Shown: in pieces, positions 32,223 through 40,708 of the stretch | Position numbering within the stretch: the first letter of the stretch is position 1 | How the letters are laid out: each line of letters begins with the position of its first letter | DNA from: an uncultured Lachnospiraceae bacterium | GTDB lineage: Bacteria > Bacillota > Clostridia > Lachnospirales > Lachnospiraceae | Direction of reading: 5' to 3' | Length of the DNA stretch: 64,000 nucleotides | NCBI GenBank assembly: GCA_902794095.1 | Contig: CADBFZ010000003.1 | Location: 124,001-188,000 of the forward strand | Program-made: the position numbers and the translations under genes | Notes under the pieces: model-generated | Database searches by the model: none | The model's input: the letters and a program-made list of their open reading frames with translations, nothing else | What the model was told of the DNA's origin: nothing

Positions 32223-32505
32223 CAGATAAACCGTTGATGAAGAGTAAGTAAGTTAGGACCTCCTTTTAAGAGAGAGTCGCAGGCGGTGGGATTGCGACAA
32301 AAGTGTTTTAACCGAATGGACTTCTGAGGGCGATCAGAAACGAGAGATCGGAGTATGAGAGACGGAGGTGAATCTCCGTTAACAAATTCGGCATATGGTT
32401 GTATGCGCTAAGTGGGTGTGAGATCACACCAAGCCGGGTGGCACCGCAGGTAAACATTCTACCTGTCCCAGCAGTAACTATTACTGTGGGACAGGTATTT
32501 TTTTT
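32223..32505 (+). promoter_or_regulatory. T-box leader, tryptophan specific
   Basis: The 450-base gap before trpB holds a T-box. The conserved antiterminator segment GGGTGGCACCGC is at 32436-32447 and a terminator follows. In stem I the specifier-like bulge reads GAATGGAC, giving the codon TGG (Trp) at 32317-32319, consistent with the gene downstream. Uncharged tRNA-Trp should stabilise the antiterminator and switch trpB on. Confidence 0.92.
32460..32505 (+). terminator. T-box terminator
   Basis: TACCTGTCCCA (32460-32470) pairs with TGGGACAGGTA (32487-32497), extended by CAGTAA/TTACTG, then eight T. Confidence 0.93.
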
Positions 32506-32559
32506 ATTCCTGTCCCGAAAAAGAAACCGAAAGGTTTCAGGCCTAGAAAGGAGATTATT

Positions 32560-33939
32560 ATGGCTGACAAGACAATTCCCTACAAGATCTATCTGTCCGA
32601 AGAGGATATGCCCAAAGCATGGTACAACCTCAGAGCTGACATGAAGAACAAACCCGCTCCTCTTCTTAATCCCGGAACAGGAAAGCCTCTCACCGCTGAA
32701 GAGCTTGCTCCTATTTTCTGTGAAGAGCTCGTAGCTCAGGAACTTGATGATACAACTCCTTTTATCGAGATTCCCGAGGAGATCCGTAACTTCTACAAGA
32801 TGTTCAGACCTTCACCTCTTGTACGTGCTTACTGCCTTGAGGAGAAGCTCGGAACTCCTGCAAAGATCTATTACAAGTTCGAAGGAAACAATACCAGCGG
32901 AAGTCACAAGCTTAATTCCGCAATCGCTCAGGCTTACTATGCCAAGAAGCAGGGCCTTAAGGGTGTAACCACAGAGACCGGTGCAGGTCAGTGGGGAACA
33001 GCTCTTTCAATGGCATGCTCCTACTTCGGACTTGATTGTAAAGTATACATGGTAAAGGTTTCTTATGAGCAGAAGCCTTTCCGCCGTGAGGTAATGAGAA
33101 CTTACGGAGCTTCCGTAGTTCCTTCTCCTTCAGAGACAACCGAAGTCGGAAAGAAGATTCTTGCCGAGCATCCCGGAACTACAGGAAGTCTCGGATGTGC
33201 TATTTCCGAAGCAGTTGAGGTAGCTACCAAGAATCCCGGATACCGTTACGTTCTCGGAAGCGTACTTAATCAGGTTCTTCTTCATCAGTCTGTAATCGGA
33301 CTTGAGACCAAGACCGCACTCGATAAGTACGGAATCAAACCCGACATCATCATCGGATGCGCAGGTGGCGGATCAAATCTCGGAGGCCTTATTGCTCCTT
33401 TCATGGGTGAGAAGCTTCGCGGAGAAGCAGATTACCGCATCATCGCAGTTGAGCCCGCATCATGTCCCAGCTTCACAAGAGGAACATTTGCTTATGACTT
33501 CTGCGACACCGGAATGATTTGTCCTCTTGCCAAAATGTATACTCTCGGAAGCAGCTTCATTCCTTCTCCCAACCACGCAGGAGGACTTCGCTTCCACGGT
33601 ATGAGCTCAACTCTTTCCCAGCTGTATCATGACGGATACATGGAGGCTACCAGCGTAGAGCAGACCGCAGTATTCGAAGCAGCAGAGATGTTTGCAAGAG
33701 TTGAGGGAATCCTTCCCGCACCCGAAAGCTCACACGCTATCAGAGCAGCAATTGATGAAGCACTTAAGTGCAAAGAAACAGGTGAGGAGAAGACCATCGT
33801 ATTCGGTCTTACCGGAACCGGTTACTTCGACCTTGTTGCATATCAGAAGTTTAACGACGGAGAGATGACCGATCAGATTCCTACCGATGAGGATATCGCA
33901 GCTTCAATCGCTAAGCTTCCTAAAGTACCTGAGATGTAA
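32560..33939 (+). CDS. trpB: Tryptophan synthase beta chain, TrpB2 type
   Basis: A 459-residue PLP enzyme making tryptophan from indole and serine. It is of the long TrpB2 class: N-terminal YKIYLSEEDMPKAWYNLRAD and the RPSPLVRA segment. The PLP lysine is in NTSGSHKLNSA, the glutamate in TETGAGQWG, and GCAGGGSNLGG binds phosphate. No trpA or other trp gene is adjacent, and TrpB2 enzymes usually act without TrpA, so this probably salvages indole. The upstream Trp T-box fits. Confidence 0.94.
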   Translation: MADKTIPYKIYLSEEDMPKAWYNLRADMKNKPAPLLNPGTGKPLTAEELAPIFCEELVAQELDDTTPFIEIPEEIRNFYKMFRPSPLVRAYCLEEKLGTPAKIYYKFEGNNTSGSHKLNSAIAQAYYAKKQGLKGVTTETGAGQWGTALSMACSYFGLDCKVYMVKVSYEQKPFRREVMRTYGASVVPSPSETTEVGKKILAEHPGTTGSLGCAISEAVEVATKNPGYRYVLGSVLNQVLLHQSVIGLETKTALDKYGIKPDIIIGCAGGGSNLGGLIAPFMGEKLRGEADYRIIAVEPASCPSFTRGTFAYDFCDTGMICPLAKMYTLGSSFIPSPNHAGGLRFHGMSSTLSQLYHDGYMEATSVEQTAVFEAAEMFARVEGILPAPESSHAIRAAIDEALKCKETGEEKTIVFGLTGTGYFDLVAYQKFNDGEMTDQIPTDEDIAASIAKLPKVPEM

Positions 33940-33954
33940 TTTATGTGACGCAGT

Positions 33955-33992
33955 AAAAAGGGGACGGTGAAAAAGAACCGTTCCCTTTTATC
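33955..33992 (+). terminator. Terminator after trpB
   Basis: AAAAGGGGACGGT (33956-33968) pairs with ACCGTTCCCTTTT (33977-33989), one G-T pair; the leading A tract and trailing T tract suit both directions. Confidence 0.85.
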
Positions 33993-34020
33993 TTGACATT
34001 TATTTTGCATGTGATATTCT
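33993..34020 (+). promoter_or_regulatory. Promoter of the rsgA leader
   Basis: TTGACA (33993-33998), 16-base spacer, TATTCT (34015-34020), directly after the trpB terminator. Confidence 0.7.
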
Positions 34021-34057
34021 TAAGTCACGAAATCTAAAAGAAAGCGAGGTAGTTTTA

Positions 34058-34123
34058 ATGTTTGTAAATAGAAAAGCTTGCGCAAACGAATATAGTATGA
34101 CGACCTCGGTTTATGCTCATTGA
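34058..34123 (+). CDS. Leader peptide upstream of rsgA, 21 codons
   Basis: A short ORF encoding MFVNRKACANEYSMTTSVYA followed by His and a stop, with GCGAGGT 7 bases before the ATG. Codons 12-17 overlap sequence complementary to the rsgA start region, so its translation should influence rsgA. No match to a known leader. Confidence 0.55.
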   Translation: MFVNRKACANEYSMTTSVYAH

Positions 34124-34212
34124 TCTTAAAATGAATTGATATCTGAACCGTGGCTTTTCAGTCACGGTTTTCTTTTGCCAGAAGGGCATCTGAGCTGAGG
34201 TCTCCATACTAT
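34092..34212 (+). promoter_or_regulatory. Long-range pairing sequestering the rsgA start
   Basis: ATAGTATG (34092-34099) is perfectly complementary to CATACTAT (34205-34212), which includes the first bases of the rsgA ATG. ACCTC (34103-34107) is complementary to GAGGT (34197-34201), the likely rsgA ribosome site. The two helices are joined by a symmetric 3x3 internal loop, with the terminator hairpin nested between. ACCTC can also pair with GAGGT at 34046-34050, the leader's own ribosome site. Confidence 0.6.
34146..34176 (+). terminator. Terminator in the rsgA leader
   Basis: AACCGTG (34146-34152) pairs with CACGGTT (34163-34169), then TTTCTTTT. CGGTT at 34107-34111 in the leader ORF could compete for its 5' arm over 5 bp. 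Confidence 0.7.
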
Positions 34213-35236
34213 GAATTACATTTATGGAGAATCAGAAGTGAACAATATTTCAATCGATCAAAACAAAGAACTTATCGGCAGGATTATGTCGGTATCAAAA
34301 AACAGCTTTACCATCGGATATGAAGATGAGGAAATTCCGGGAAAGCTCAAAGGTAGTTTCTACGGTGAAGACAGTGAATGCCTTCCTGTTGTTGGAGACT
34401 ATGTAAATTTCAGATATAACCCTCAGGGTGAATCCATGATACTAAGCGTATGCGAAAGGAAGAATCTGCTTCAAAGACCGGATCAGGCTAAGACAGCGGT
34501 GATGCAGTACATGGTCGCAAATGTAGATTACGCATTCATCATCACATCGCTTAACGAAGACTACAGCTATAACAGAATTGCCAGATATGTGAGCGTTGTG
34601 CTTCAGGGTGGTTCGATTCCCGTCGTAGTCCTTACCAAATCAGACCTTTGCACCAATCCCGGAAGATATATAAGGGAAGTGGAATCAATATCCGACAAGG
34701 TAAGGGTTCATGCAATATCAGCAATCTACGGAATTGGGACGGATGAACTGGAAGAGTATATGAAACCCGGAGTTACGATCTGCCTACTGGGTTCATCCGG
34801 TGCGGGTAAGTCCACACTCATCAATTCCCTGTCCGGTGAGGAGATTATGAAGACATCCGAAGTCAGGGAATCCGATTCGACAGGTAAACATACCACAACC
34901 CATCGTCAGCTGCTTAAACTTAAAAACGGGGTTTCGATTATCGATACTCCGGGTATGAGAGAAATCGGAATGGCAATGACGGAAGACGGAATCGATGAGA
35001 CCTTCTCGGATATCGTAGAGCTTGAAAGCATGTGCAAGTTCAGTGACTGCAGGCATGATACGGAACCCGGTTGTGCGATAAAGGCGGCAATCGAAAGCGG
35101 GGAGCTCTCGGAAGAAAGATACATGCTTTATAAGTCCCTGGGAACCGAGAATCAGCGAAACTATGCCAAGAAAAAGATGATCTCTAAATGGGCTAAGGTA
35201 TCCAAGAAGTTCAAGGATATGAATAATATCTATTAA
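34211..35236 (+). CDS. rsgA: Ribosome small-subunit-dependent GTPase RsgA
   Basis: A 341-residue circularly permuted GTPase that helps mature the 30S subunit. Order of motifs: OB domain (about 12-85), G4 VVLTKSDL, G1 GSSGAGKSTLINSL, switch TGKHTTTHRQL, G3 DTPGMREI, and the C-terminal zinc knuckle with CKFSDCRHDTEPGC. Length is slightly above average. Start at ATG 34211 with GAGGT about 9 bases upstream. It has its own promoter and an attenuator-like leader, unusual for a housekeeping gene. Confidence 0.93.
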   Translation: MNYIYGESEVNNISIDQNKELIGRIMSVSKNSFTIGYEDEEIPGKLKGSFYGEDSECLPVVGDYVNFRYNPQGESMILSVCERKNLLQRPDQAKTAVMQYMVANVDYAFIITSLNEDYSYNRIARYVSVVLQGGSIPVVVLTKSDLCTNPGRYIREVESISDKVRVHAISAIYGIGTDELEEYMKPGVTICLLGSSGAGKSTLINSLSGEEIMKTSEVRESDSTGKHTTTHRQLLKLKNGVSIIDTPGMREIGMAMTEDGIDETFSDIVELESMCKFSDCRHDTEPGCAIKAAIESGELSEERYMLYKSLGTENQRNYAKKKMISKWAKVSKKFKDMNNIY

Positions 35237-35245
35237 GCTTTCTTA

Positions 35246-35269
35246 AACCCGGGGTGAATGCCCCGGGTT
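35246..35269 (+). terminator. GC-rich hairpin after rsgA
   Basis: AACCCGGGG (35246-35254) pairs perfectly with CCCCGGGTT (35261-35269). No T-run follows; it could act in a factor-dependent way or simply protect the 3' end. Confidence 0.5.
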
Positions 35270-35270
35270 A

Positions 35271-35279
35271 TGCTATAAT
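35271..35279 (+). promoter_or_regulatory. Extended -10 promoter of the YbaK operon
   Basis: TGCTATAAT immediately follows the rsgA hairpin; transcription would begin near 35286. Confidence 0.55.
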
Positions 35280-35335
35280 ATTTAATTGTGAGGGTACTAC
35301 CCGATCGCATTACTATTAAGGAAGAAATACAAGCC

Positions 35336-35824
35336 ATGAGAAATGAGAAAGTAGCCGAGTTCCTTAAGGTTAAAGGATTTGAAGACCGAATTGAGGACCA
35401 CACTCAGACCATAGATACCGTTGAGCATGCCGCCCGGCAGATCGGTTGCAGCGAAGCGGAGATTGCCAAAACTCTTTCTTTTATCGTAGATGAAAAGCCT
35501 GTGATAGTGGTAATGGCAGGAGACGGAAGGGTGAACAGCTCTAAATTCAAGGCGCTGTTCCATACCAAACCTTCAATGGTTCCCAGGGAGCAGGTCTCGG
35601 ACCTTATTGGATTTGAACCCGGCGGTGTCTGCCCCTTCGGGATAAAAGAAGACATTCCGGTATGGCTTGATATATCAATGAAGAGATTTGAGTATGTTCA
35701 TCCCGCAGCAGGAAATGATTTTACTTCCGTTAAGCTGACTCCCGATGAACTTATGGTTGCATCAGGTGCCATAGGATGGTGCGATGTTTGTAAAGGCTGG
35801 GAAGAAAACGGTGAGAATAGTTAA
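35336..35824 (+). CDS. YbaK/EbsC family aminoacyl-tRNA deacylase
   Basis: A 162-residue editing-domain protein that hydrolyses mischarged tRNA, such as Cys-tRNA-Pro. Typical segments: TVEHAARQIGCSEAEIAKTL, the GDGRVNSSKFKALF region with the conserved lysine, and PGGVCPFGIKEDIPVWLD. ATG 35336 (AAGGAAG upstream) fits the family's usual start; a GTG at 35288 would add 16 unrelated residues. The end overlaps the next gene by 14 bp. Confidence 0.88.
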   Translation: MRNEKVAEFLKVKGFEDRIEDHTQTIDTVEHAARQIGCSEAEIAKTLSFIVDEKPVIVVMAGDGRVNSSKFKALFHTKPSMVPREQVSDLIGFEPGGVCPFGIKEDIPVWLDISMKRFEYVHPAAGNDFTSVKLTPDELMVASGAIGWCDVCKGWEENGENS

Positions 35825-36647
35825 TCTGATCGAAAATACGGAAGGAAAAGCCGGATGCATAAGTGCACACGGATTATCCTTTTATATAGAAAGCGGTGAC
35901 AGGAAGATTCTGATGGACCTGGGCCCTTCGGAGGATACTCTGAAAAATGCGAAGACTCTGGGAATTGACCTTGGCGCAGTGGATACTGTCATCTTAAGTC
36001 ATGGTCATTACGATCATTCGGGAGGAATACTTCCCTTTGCGGAAATTAACAACCACGCGGGCATCTATATGCAGGCACTTGCAACAGGCGATTACTATGC
36101 GGACGACGGACCGGATGCGGGTGATGAGAGATTCAGATATATCGGAATAGATAAGAGCATCAGGGATCTGAAGCAGGTAAAATTGATAGACGGAGACTGC
36201 AAGATCTCAGAGGGGATTGAACTGTTTACTATTAAAAACAGAACCCACGAGCTTCCTTTTACCAATAAAAGACTTCTGATCAAAACAGGCGATGAGTTTG
36301 TAAGAGATGACTTCAAGCACGAGCACTTCACTGTTTTAACCGAAGGCGATAAAAAGGTTTTGATGGGCGGATGTGCTCACAACGGAATCTTAAGCATCAT
36401 GGATGCTTTCCTGGCAAAATACGGAAAGGCTCCGGATTCCGTAATAAGCGGATTTCACCTGATGAAGAAAACTCCCTATAGGGATGATCAGGTTAAAGAT
36501 ATTGAGGAGATTGCCCGGGAACTGGTTAAGTATCCGACTTATTTTTACACATGTCATTGCACAGGCGTCGATGCCTTTGACATTATGAAAGAGATCATGG
36601 GGGATAAACTCCTCTACGTTCATTCCGGAGATGAGATAATTCTCTGA
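35811..36647 (+). CDS. Metallo-beta-lactamase fold hydrolase
   Basis: A 278-residue MBL-fold protein with the metal motif SHGHYDHSGGI and a later GGCAHNGI and HCTGVDAF. The N-terminal IVNLIENTEGKAGCISAHGL is typical of the group annotated as dihydropterin-beta-ribofuranosylaminobenzene-phosphate-synthase-like, although activity varies. GTG 35811 is chosen because the alignment with family starts begins there; ATG 35784 adds nine residues inside ybaK. Coupled to the deacylase. Confidence 0.82.
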   Translation: MRIVNLIENTEGKAGCISAHGLSFYIESGDRKILMDLGPSEDTLKNAKTLGIDLGAVDTVILSHGHYDHSGGILPFAEINNHAGIYMQALATGDYYADDGPDAGDERFRYIGIDKSIRDLKQVKLIDGDCKISEGIELFTIKNRTHELPFTNKRLLIKTGDEFVRDDFKHEHFTVLTEGDKKVLMGGCAHNGILSIMDAFLAKYGKAPDSVISGFHLMKKTPYRDDQVKDIEEIARELVKYPTYFYTCHCTGVDAFDIMKEIMGDKLLYVHSGDEIIL

Positions 36648-36658
36648 AGGCAGTAATT

Positions 36659-37351
36659 ATGGGAAGAACATTCAGCGACAATTTTGAAATAGGATCCATG
36701 GAAGAGCTGGCATCTGCCGTAAAAGAATTCGGATTCGTTCCTTTCTTTGCAAATGAGATTGAAGGCTTTTCTCTCGAGGAGCATATTGCGGACGGATGCT
36801 GGTACTATGACTCAGACCCTTGGGAAGCCTGGGAATGGAAAGGTCCGGTCATCAGAAAGACCAAGTGCGCATACGGAAAGTTCATCGGAAACAAGGCTGT
36901 ATATATCAGTCCCGAGTGGTTCCCGGATTTTGCAAACTACAGGCGCGACGGATATGACTTTGATGCCCGTTATGAGGACGGACTTGCTTCTTATAATGAT
37001 AAGGTTTTGTATGAACTGCTGGATGCAAATGCTCCGATCGTTTCAAAGAAGCTTAAAGAAATCGGGAATTACCGCAAAGGCGGGAAAAAGGGATTTGATT
37101 CATCCATAACCCGTCTCCAGAAACAGTGCTACGTCATCACGAGCAATTTTACCTATGCAAAGGATAAGTTCGGTAACGATTACGGTTGGGGTATAGCGGA
37201 ATATACCACTCCCGAAAAGTTCATGGGTAAGAAGTTTACGGATAAAGTGTATAAGAGAACGCCCGAGGAATCTCTTGAGAGAATAGTTACTCATTTTAAG
37301 AAGATTCTCCCGGATGCGGATGAGGTACAGATCAGAAAGATACTGAAATAA
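36659..37351 (+). CDS. AlkZ/YcaQ-related uncharacterised protein
   Basis: A 230-residue soluble protein whose central ISPEWFPDFANYRRDGYDFD region and the PWEAWEWKG segment match proteins labelled AlkZ-related in Clostridia. True AlkZ is a DNA glycosylase opening interstrand crosslinks; this shorter protein lacks an evident catalytic QxQ motif, so the activity is unproven. It lies 11 bp after the MBL gene and ends with a terminator. Confidence 0.6.
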   Translation: MGRTFSDNFEIGSMEELASAVKEFGFVPFFANEIEGFSLEEHIADGCWYYDSDPWEAWEWKGPVIRKTKCAYGKFIGNKAVYISPEWFPDFANYRRDGYDFDARYEDGLASYNDKVLYELLDANAPIVSKKLKEIGNYRKGGKKGFDSSITRLQKQCYVITSNFTYAKDKFGNDYGWGIAEYTTPEKFMGKKFTDKVYKRTPEESLERIVTHFKKILPDADEVQIRKILK

Positions 37352-37356
37352 ACTCT

Positions 37357-37395
37357 AAAAAGGACCGTTTTAAGACAAAAAGCGGTCTTTTTTTT
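37357..37395 (+). terminator. Terminator after 36659
   Basis: AAGGACCGTTTT (37360-37371) pairs with AAAAGCGGTCTT with one bulge, followed by a run of eight or more T. Confidence 0.85.
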
Positions 37396-37483
37396 ACAAA
37401 ATATTGTTAGTGCTCGTTTAAATGCGATGATATCCTTAATATATAAAGTGTAGAATTGCCGAGGGCGGCGGAAAGGACGATAA

Positions 37484-38659
37484 ATGGAAAATTTTTCATT
37501 CTATTCACCTACTTGTTTTGTATTTGGTAAAGAATCTGAGGAGAAGGCCGGAGCATGTGTTAAGAGATTCGGCGGAAGCAAGGTCCTTATTCATTACGGC
37601 GGCGGAAGCGTAGTAAGATCAGGATTACTGGACAGAGTAAAGAAGTCTCTTGAGAAGGCAGGTGTTGAATACGTCGAACTGGGAGGCGTTAAGCCCAACC
37701 CCAGAAGCGGACTCGTATATGAGGGAATCGATCTTTGCAGAAAAGAAAACGTTGATTTCATCCTGGCTGTAGGCGGAGGAAGTGCAATCGACTCATCCAA
37801 GGCAATAGCAGCAGGCGTACCTTATGACGGAGATTTCTGGGATTTCTATCAGGGAAAGAGAATCGAGAAGGCACTCCCTGTAGGAACCGTACTTACCATC
37901 GCTGCAGCAGGAAGTGAAGGAAGCGGAGACTCCGTAATTACCAAGGAAGAGGGAATGTTCAAGCGCGGTGCAGGATCAGATGCCATAAGACCCAAGTTCA
38001 GTATCCTTAATCCCGCACTTACCCAGACTCTTCCCACTTATCAGACTGCTGCAGGAATCACCGATATCATGGCTCACCTTTATGAGAGATATCTGACCAA
38101 TTCCGAAGAAGTTGAAGTAACGGACAGACTCATCGAAGCTCTTCTTCTTACCATGGTACATGAGGGACCCAGAGTAATTGCAGATCCCAATAACTATGAA
38201 GCAAGAGCAAACATCATGTGGGCCGGAACAATGGCTCACACCAATGCGGTTGGTGTAGGAAGAAGTCAGGACTGGCTCAGCCACACCATCGAGCATGAGC
38301 TTTCAGCTCTTTATGACTGTGCACACGGTGCCGGACTTGCGGTTACCATGCCCGCAGTATTTACATATGAATTAAGCCACAATGTAATGAGATTTGCGCA
38401 GGTTGCGGTAAGGGTATGGGGATGCCAGATGGATTTTGCTCATCCCGAAGTAACCGCAAAGGCAGGTATCGAGGCATTCAGAAACTTCCTTATTTCTATC
38501 GGAATGCCCAAGAACTTTGAAGAACTCGGTGCTAAGGAAGAGGATATCCCCAAACTGGTTGATGTTCTCTGCAACGGTGACGGAAGAAACGGAACCATTT
38601 CCGGATTTATTACCCTTAACGAAGAAGAGTGCGCAAAGATCTATAAGATGATGGTTTAA
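37484..38659 (+). CDS. Iron-containing alcohol dehydrogenase (butanol dehydrogenase type)
   Basis: A 391-residue group III dehydrogenase, probably NADPH-dependent, reducing aldehydes such as butyraldehyde. The nucleotide loop is AVGGGSAIDSSKAIA and the iron site uses Asp in AGITDIMAHLYERY and histidines in SHTIEHELSALYDCAHGAGL. Length matches BdhA/YqdH. GGAAAGGA precedes ATG 37484. No partner enzymes for butanol are adjacent. Confidence 0.92.
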   Translation: MENFSFYSPTCFVFGKESEEKAGACVKRFGGSKVLIHYGGGSVVRSGLLDRVKKSLEKAGVEYVELGGVKPNPRSGLVYEGIDLCRKENVDFILAVGGGSAIDSSKAIAAGVPYDGDFWDFYQGKRIEKALPVGTVLTIAAAGSEGSGDSVITKEEGMFKRGAGSDAIRPKFSILNPALTQTLPTYQTAAGITDIMAHLYERYLTNSEEVEVTDRLIEALLLTMVHEGPRVIADPNNYEARANIMWAGTMAHTNAVGVGRSQDWLSHTIEHELSALYDCAHGAGLAVTMPAVFTYELSHNVMRFAQVAVRVWGCQMDFAHPEVTAKAGIEAFRNFLISIGMPKNFEELGAKEEDIPKLVDVLCNGDGRNGTISGFITLNEEECAKIYKMMV

Positions 38660-38672
38660 TAAGAGGAAAAAA

Positions 38673-39503
38673 ATGACAATAAGCGGACAAACTTTTGATG
38701 AAGAAAGGGCGCTTTACGGACAGGACGGGATCGTGGTTGAAGAATGCAGATTTGACGGTCCTGCAGACGGTGAAAGTGCATTTAAAGAAGGCAGAAATAT
38801 AGAAGTATCGAAAACCTTCTTTAATCTCCGTTACCCTTTCTGGCATGATGATAATCTTACAATTAAAGACAGTGAGATGACTGATAAGTGCAGAGCTGCG
38901 TTGTGGTATACGAATAATGCGACTATCATAGGCACTAAGATGCACGGAATCAAGGCACTCAGAGAATGTTCGGATATAAAGATATTCGATTGCGATATCG
39001 TATCACCGGAGTTTGGCTGGTCGGTGGACAGAATCGAAATGAAAGATTCAACCGCGGAGGGCGAATATTTCATGATGCGTTCCAATAACCTGAAATTCGA
39101 AAACGTTACTCTGAACGGAAAGTATTCTTTTCAATATATAACCGATTCGGTATTTGAAAATTGCACATTCAATACCAAGGATGCATTTTGGCATGCGAAA
39201 AATGTCGTAGTCAGAAATTCTGTAATAAATGGGGAGTATCTTGCATGGTACTGCGAGAATGTTACTTTTGAGAATTGTACCATAAGCGGAACACAGCCTC
39301 TTTGCTATTGCATGGGACTTAAGCTTATTAACTGCAAGATGCTGAATGCGGATCTGGCTTTCGAGAAATCTGTTGTTGAAGCAGATATCACAACGCCTAT
39401 GATAAGTATTAAGAATCCGCTTTTGGGAACTATCAATGTTCCCGGAGTTGATGAGATCATCATGGATGATCCGAATGCACAGGGAATAATCAATATCATT
39501 TAA
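38673..39503 (+). CDS. DUF3737 family right-handed beta-helix protein
   Basis: A 276-residue protein that matches DUF3737 (FDEERALYGQDGIVVEECRF, then FFNLRYPFWHDDNLTI). Repeats of about 20 residues with ENCTF/NCTI-type turns indicate a right-handed beta-helix. Predicted role in the family is hydrolase-like but unproven. It follows the alcohol dehydrogenase by 13 bp and precedes an aldo/keto reductase, so all three are probably one operon. Confidence 0.82.
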   Translation: MTISGQTFDEERALYGQDGIVVEECRFDGPADGESAFKEGRNIEVSKTFFNLRYPFWHDDNLTIKDSEMTDKCRAALWYTNNATIIGTKMHGIKALRECSDIKIFDCDIVSPEFGWSVDRIEMKDSTAEGEYFMMRSNNLKFENVTLNGKYSFQYITDSVFENCTFNTKDAFWHAKNVVVRNSVINGEYLAWYCENVTFENCTISGTQPLCYCMGLKLINCKMLNADLAFEKSVVEADITTPMISIKNPLLGTINVPGVDEIIMDDPNAQGIINII

Positions 39504-39514
39504 GGGGAAAATGT

Positions 39515-40636
39515 ATGAGTATTGATCTTAACAAAATGCCTAAGCTTGGTTTCGGACTTATGAGACTTCCTGAAAATGACGGGGTGATCGACCATGAGCA
39601 TGTTTGTAGAATGGTTGATAAGTACATGGAAGCCGGAATGAATTATTTTGATACGGCCTATGTATATCACGGCGGTAAATCGGAAGTCGCTGCGCGTGAA
39701 GCTCTGGTTAAGCGTTATCCCAGGGAAGACTTTATGGTTGCAACAAAGCTTCCTGCATGGGAGATCAAGAAGGAAGAAGATATCGAAAGAATTTTTAGCG
39801 AACAGCTTGAGAGACTTGGTGTTGATTACTTTGACTTCTATCTTCTCCATTCCATCGAAGAGGGAAACAATTACGATGTATACGTAAAGTATGATTGTTT
39901 CAAATGGGGATTGCAGAAAAAGGCAGAGGGAAAGATCAAGCATTTTGGTTTTTCATTCCACGGAAGTCCCGAGCTTTTGACTGAGATTCTCGATAAGCAC
40001 CCTGAAGTTGAATTTGTTCAGATCCAGCTCAACTATCTCGACAGAACAAATCCTGTTGTAAGATCTCAGGAACTGTATGACATTCTTCACGAGAGAAATA
40101 TACCCATAATCGTAATGGAGCCTGTTCGCGGTGGAGCACTTGCAAGCATGGCTCCCGAGATTGAAGACATATTTAAGAAAAAGAGACCGGATAGTTCCGT
40201 TGCATCATGGGCACTTCGTTTTGTTGGATCACTACCCGGTGTTATGACAATTCTTTCCGGTATGTCCAACGAAGAACAGATGAACGACAACATCGGAACG
40301 TTCGCAAACTTTGAGCCCTTATCAGAAGAAGAATTTGCTATCGTAAATCAGGTAACAGATGAAATACTCAGAATACCTCAGATCGGATGTACCGCATGTA
40401 AGTATTGCTGCGACGGATGTCCAATGAAGATCAGTATTCCCGATGTGTTCAGAACCATCAACACACTTCGCCGTTATCCCGATGACTGGAGATCGAAAAA
40501 TTTCTATTCAGGATTAATACAAAGATCCGGTAAGGCATCGGACTGCGTAGGATGCGGTCAGTGTGAGAGAGTATGTCCTCAGCATTTACCCATTATCGAC
40601 CTGATGAAAGAAGCATCTGAAATTCTCGGAAAATAA
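39515..40636 (+). CDS. Aldo/keto reductase with C-terminal ferredoxin domain
   Basis: A 373-residue oxidoreductase. Residues 1-285 are an AKR barrel with the catalytic set Asp in NYFDTAYVYH, Lys in VATKLPAW and His in FYLLHSIE. Residues 288-373 carry iron-sulfur cysteines: CTACKYCCDGCPM and CVGCGQCERVCPQHLPI, the latter a classical 4Fe-4S ligand run. This fused class is common in anaerobes. Substrate unknown. Confidence 0.92.
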   Translation: MSIDLNKMPKLGFGLMRLPENDGVIDHEHVCRMVDKYMEAGMNYFDTAYVYHGGKSEVAAREALVKRYPREDFMVATKLPAWEIKKEEDIERIFSEQLERLGVDYFDFYLLHSIEEGNNYDVYVKYDCFKWGLQKKAEGKIKHFGFSFHGSPELLTEILDKHPEVEFVQIQLNYLDRTNPVVRSQELYDILHERNIPIIVMEPVRGGALASMAPEIEDIFKKKRPDSSVASWALRFVGSLPGVMTILSGMSNEEQMNDNIGTFANFEPLSEEEFAIVNQVTDEILRIPQIGCTACKYCCDGCPMKISIPDVFRTINTLRRYPDDWRSKNFYSGLIQRSGKASDCVGCGQCERVCPQHLPIIDLMKEASEILGK

Positions 40637-40651
40637 TTTTGAAATATATTG

Positions 40652-40690
40652 TTGACTCTCCCCTTGGGGAACCCCTTAAGGTGATATTAT
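40652..40690 (+). promoter_or_regulatory. MerR-type operator and extended -10
   Basis: An extended -10 TGATATTAT (40682-40690) is preceded by overlapping palindromes: CCCCTTGGGG (40660-40669), GGGGAACCCC (40666-40675) and CCTTAAGG (40674-40681). A TTGACT at 40652 is 27 bases from the -10. The palindromes cover the normal -35 position, so they are probably the autoregulatory site of the MerR protein encoded next. Confidence 0.6.
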
Positions 40691-40708
40691 AAGAAAGGAG
40701 GTTCCCAT

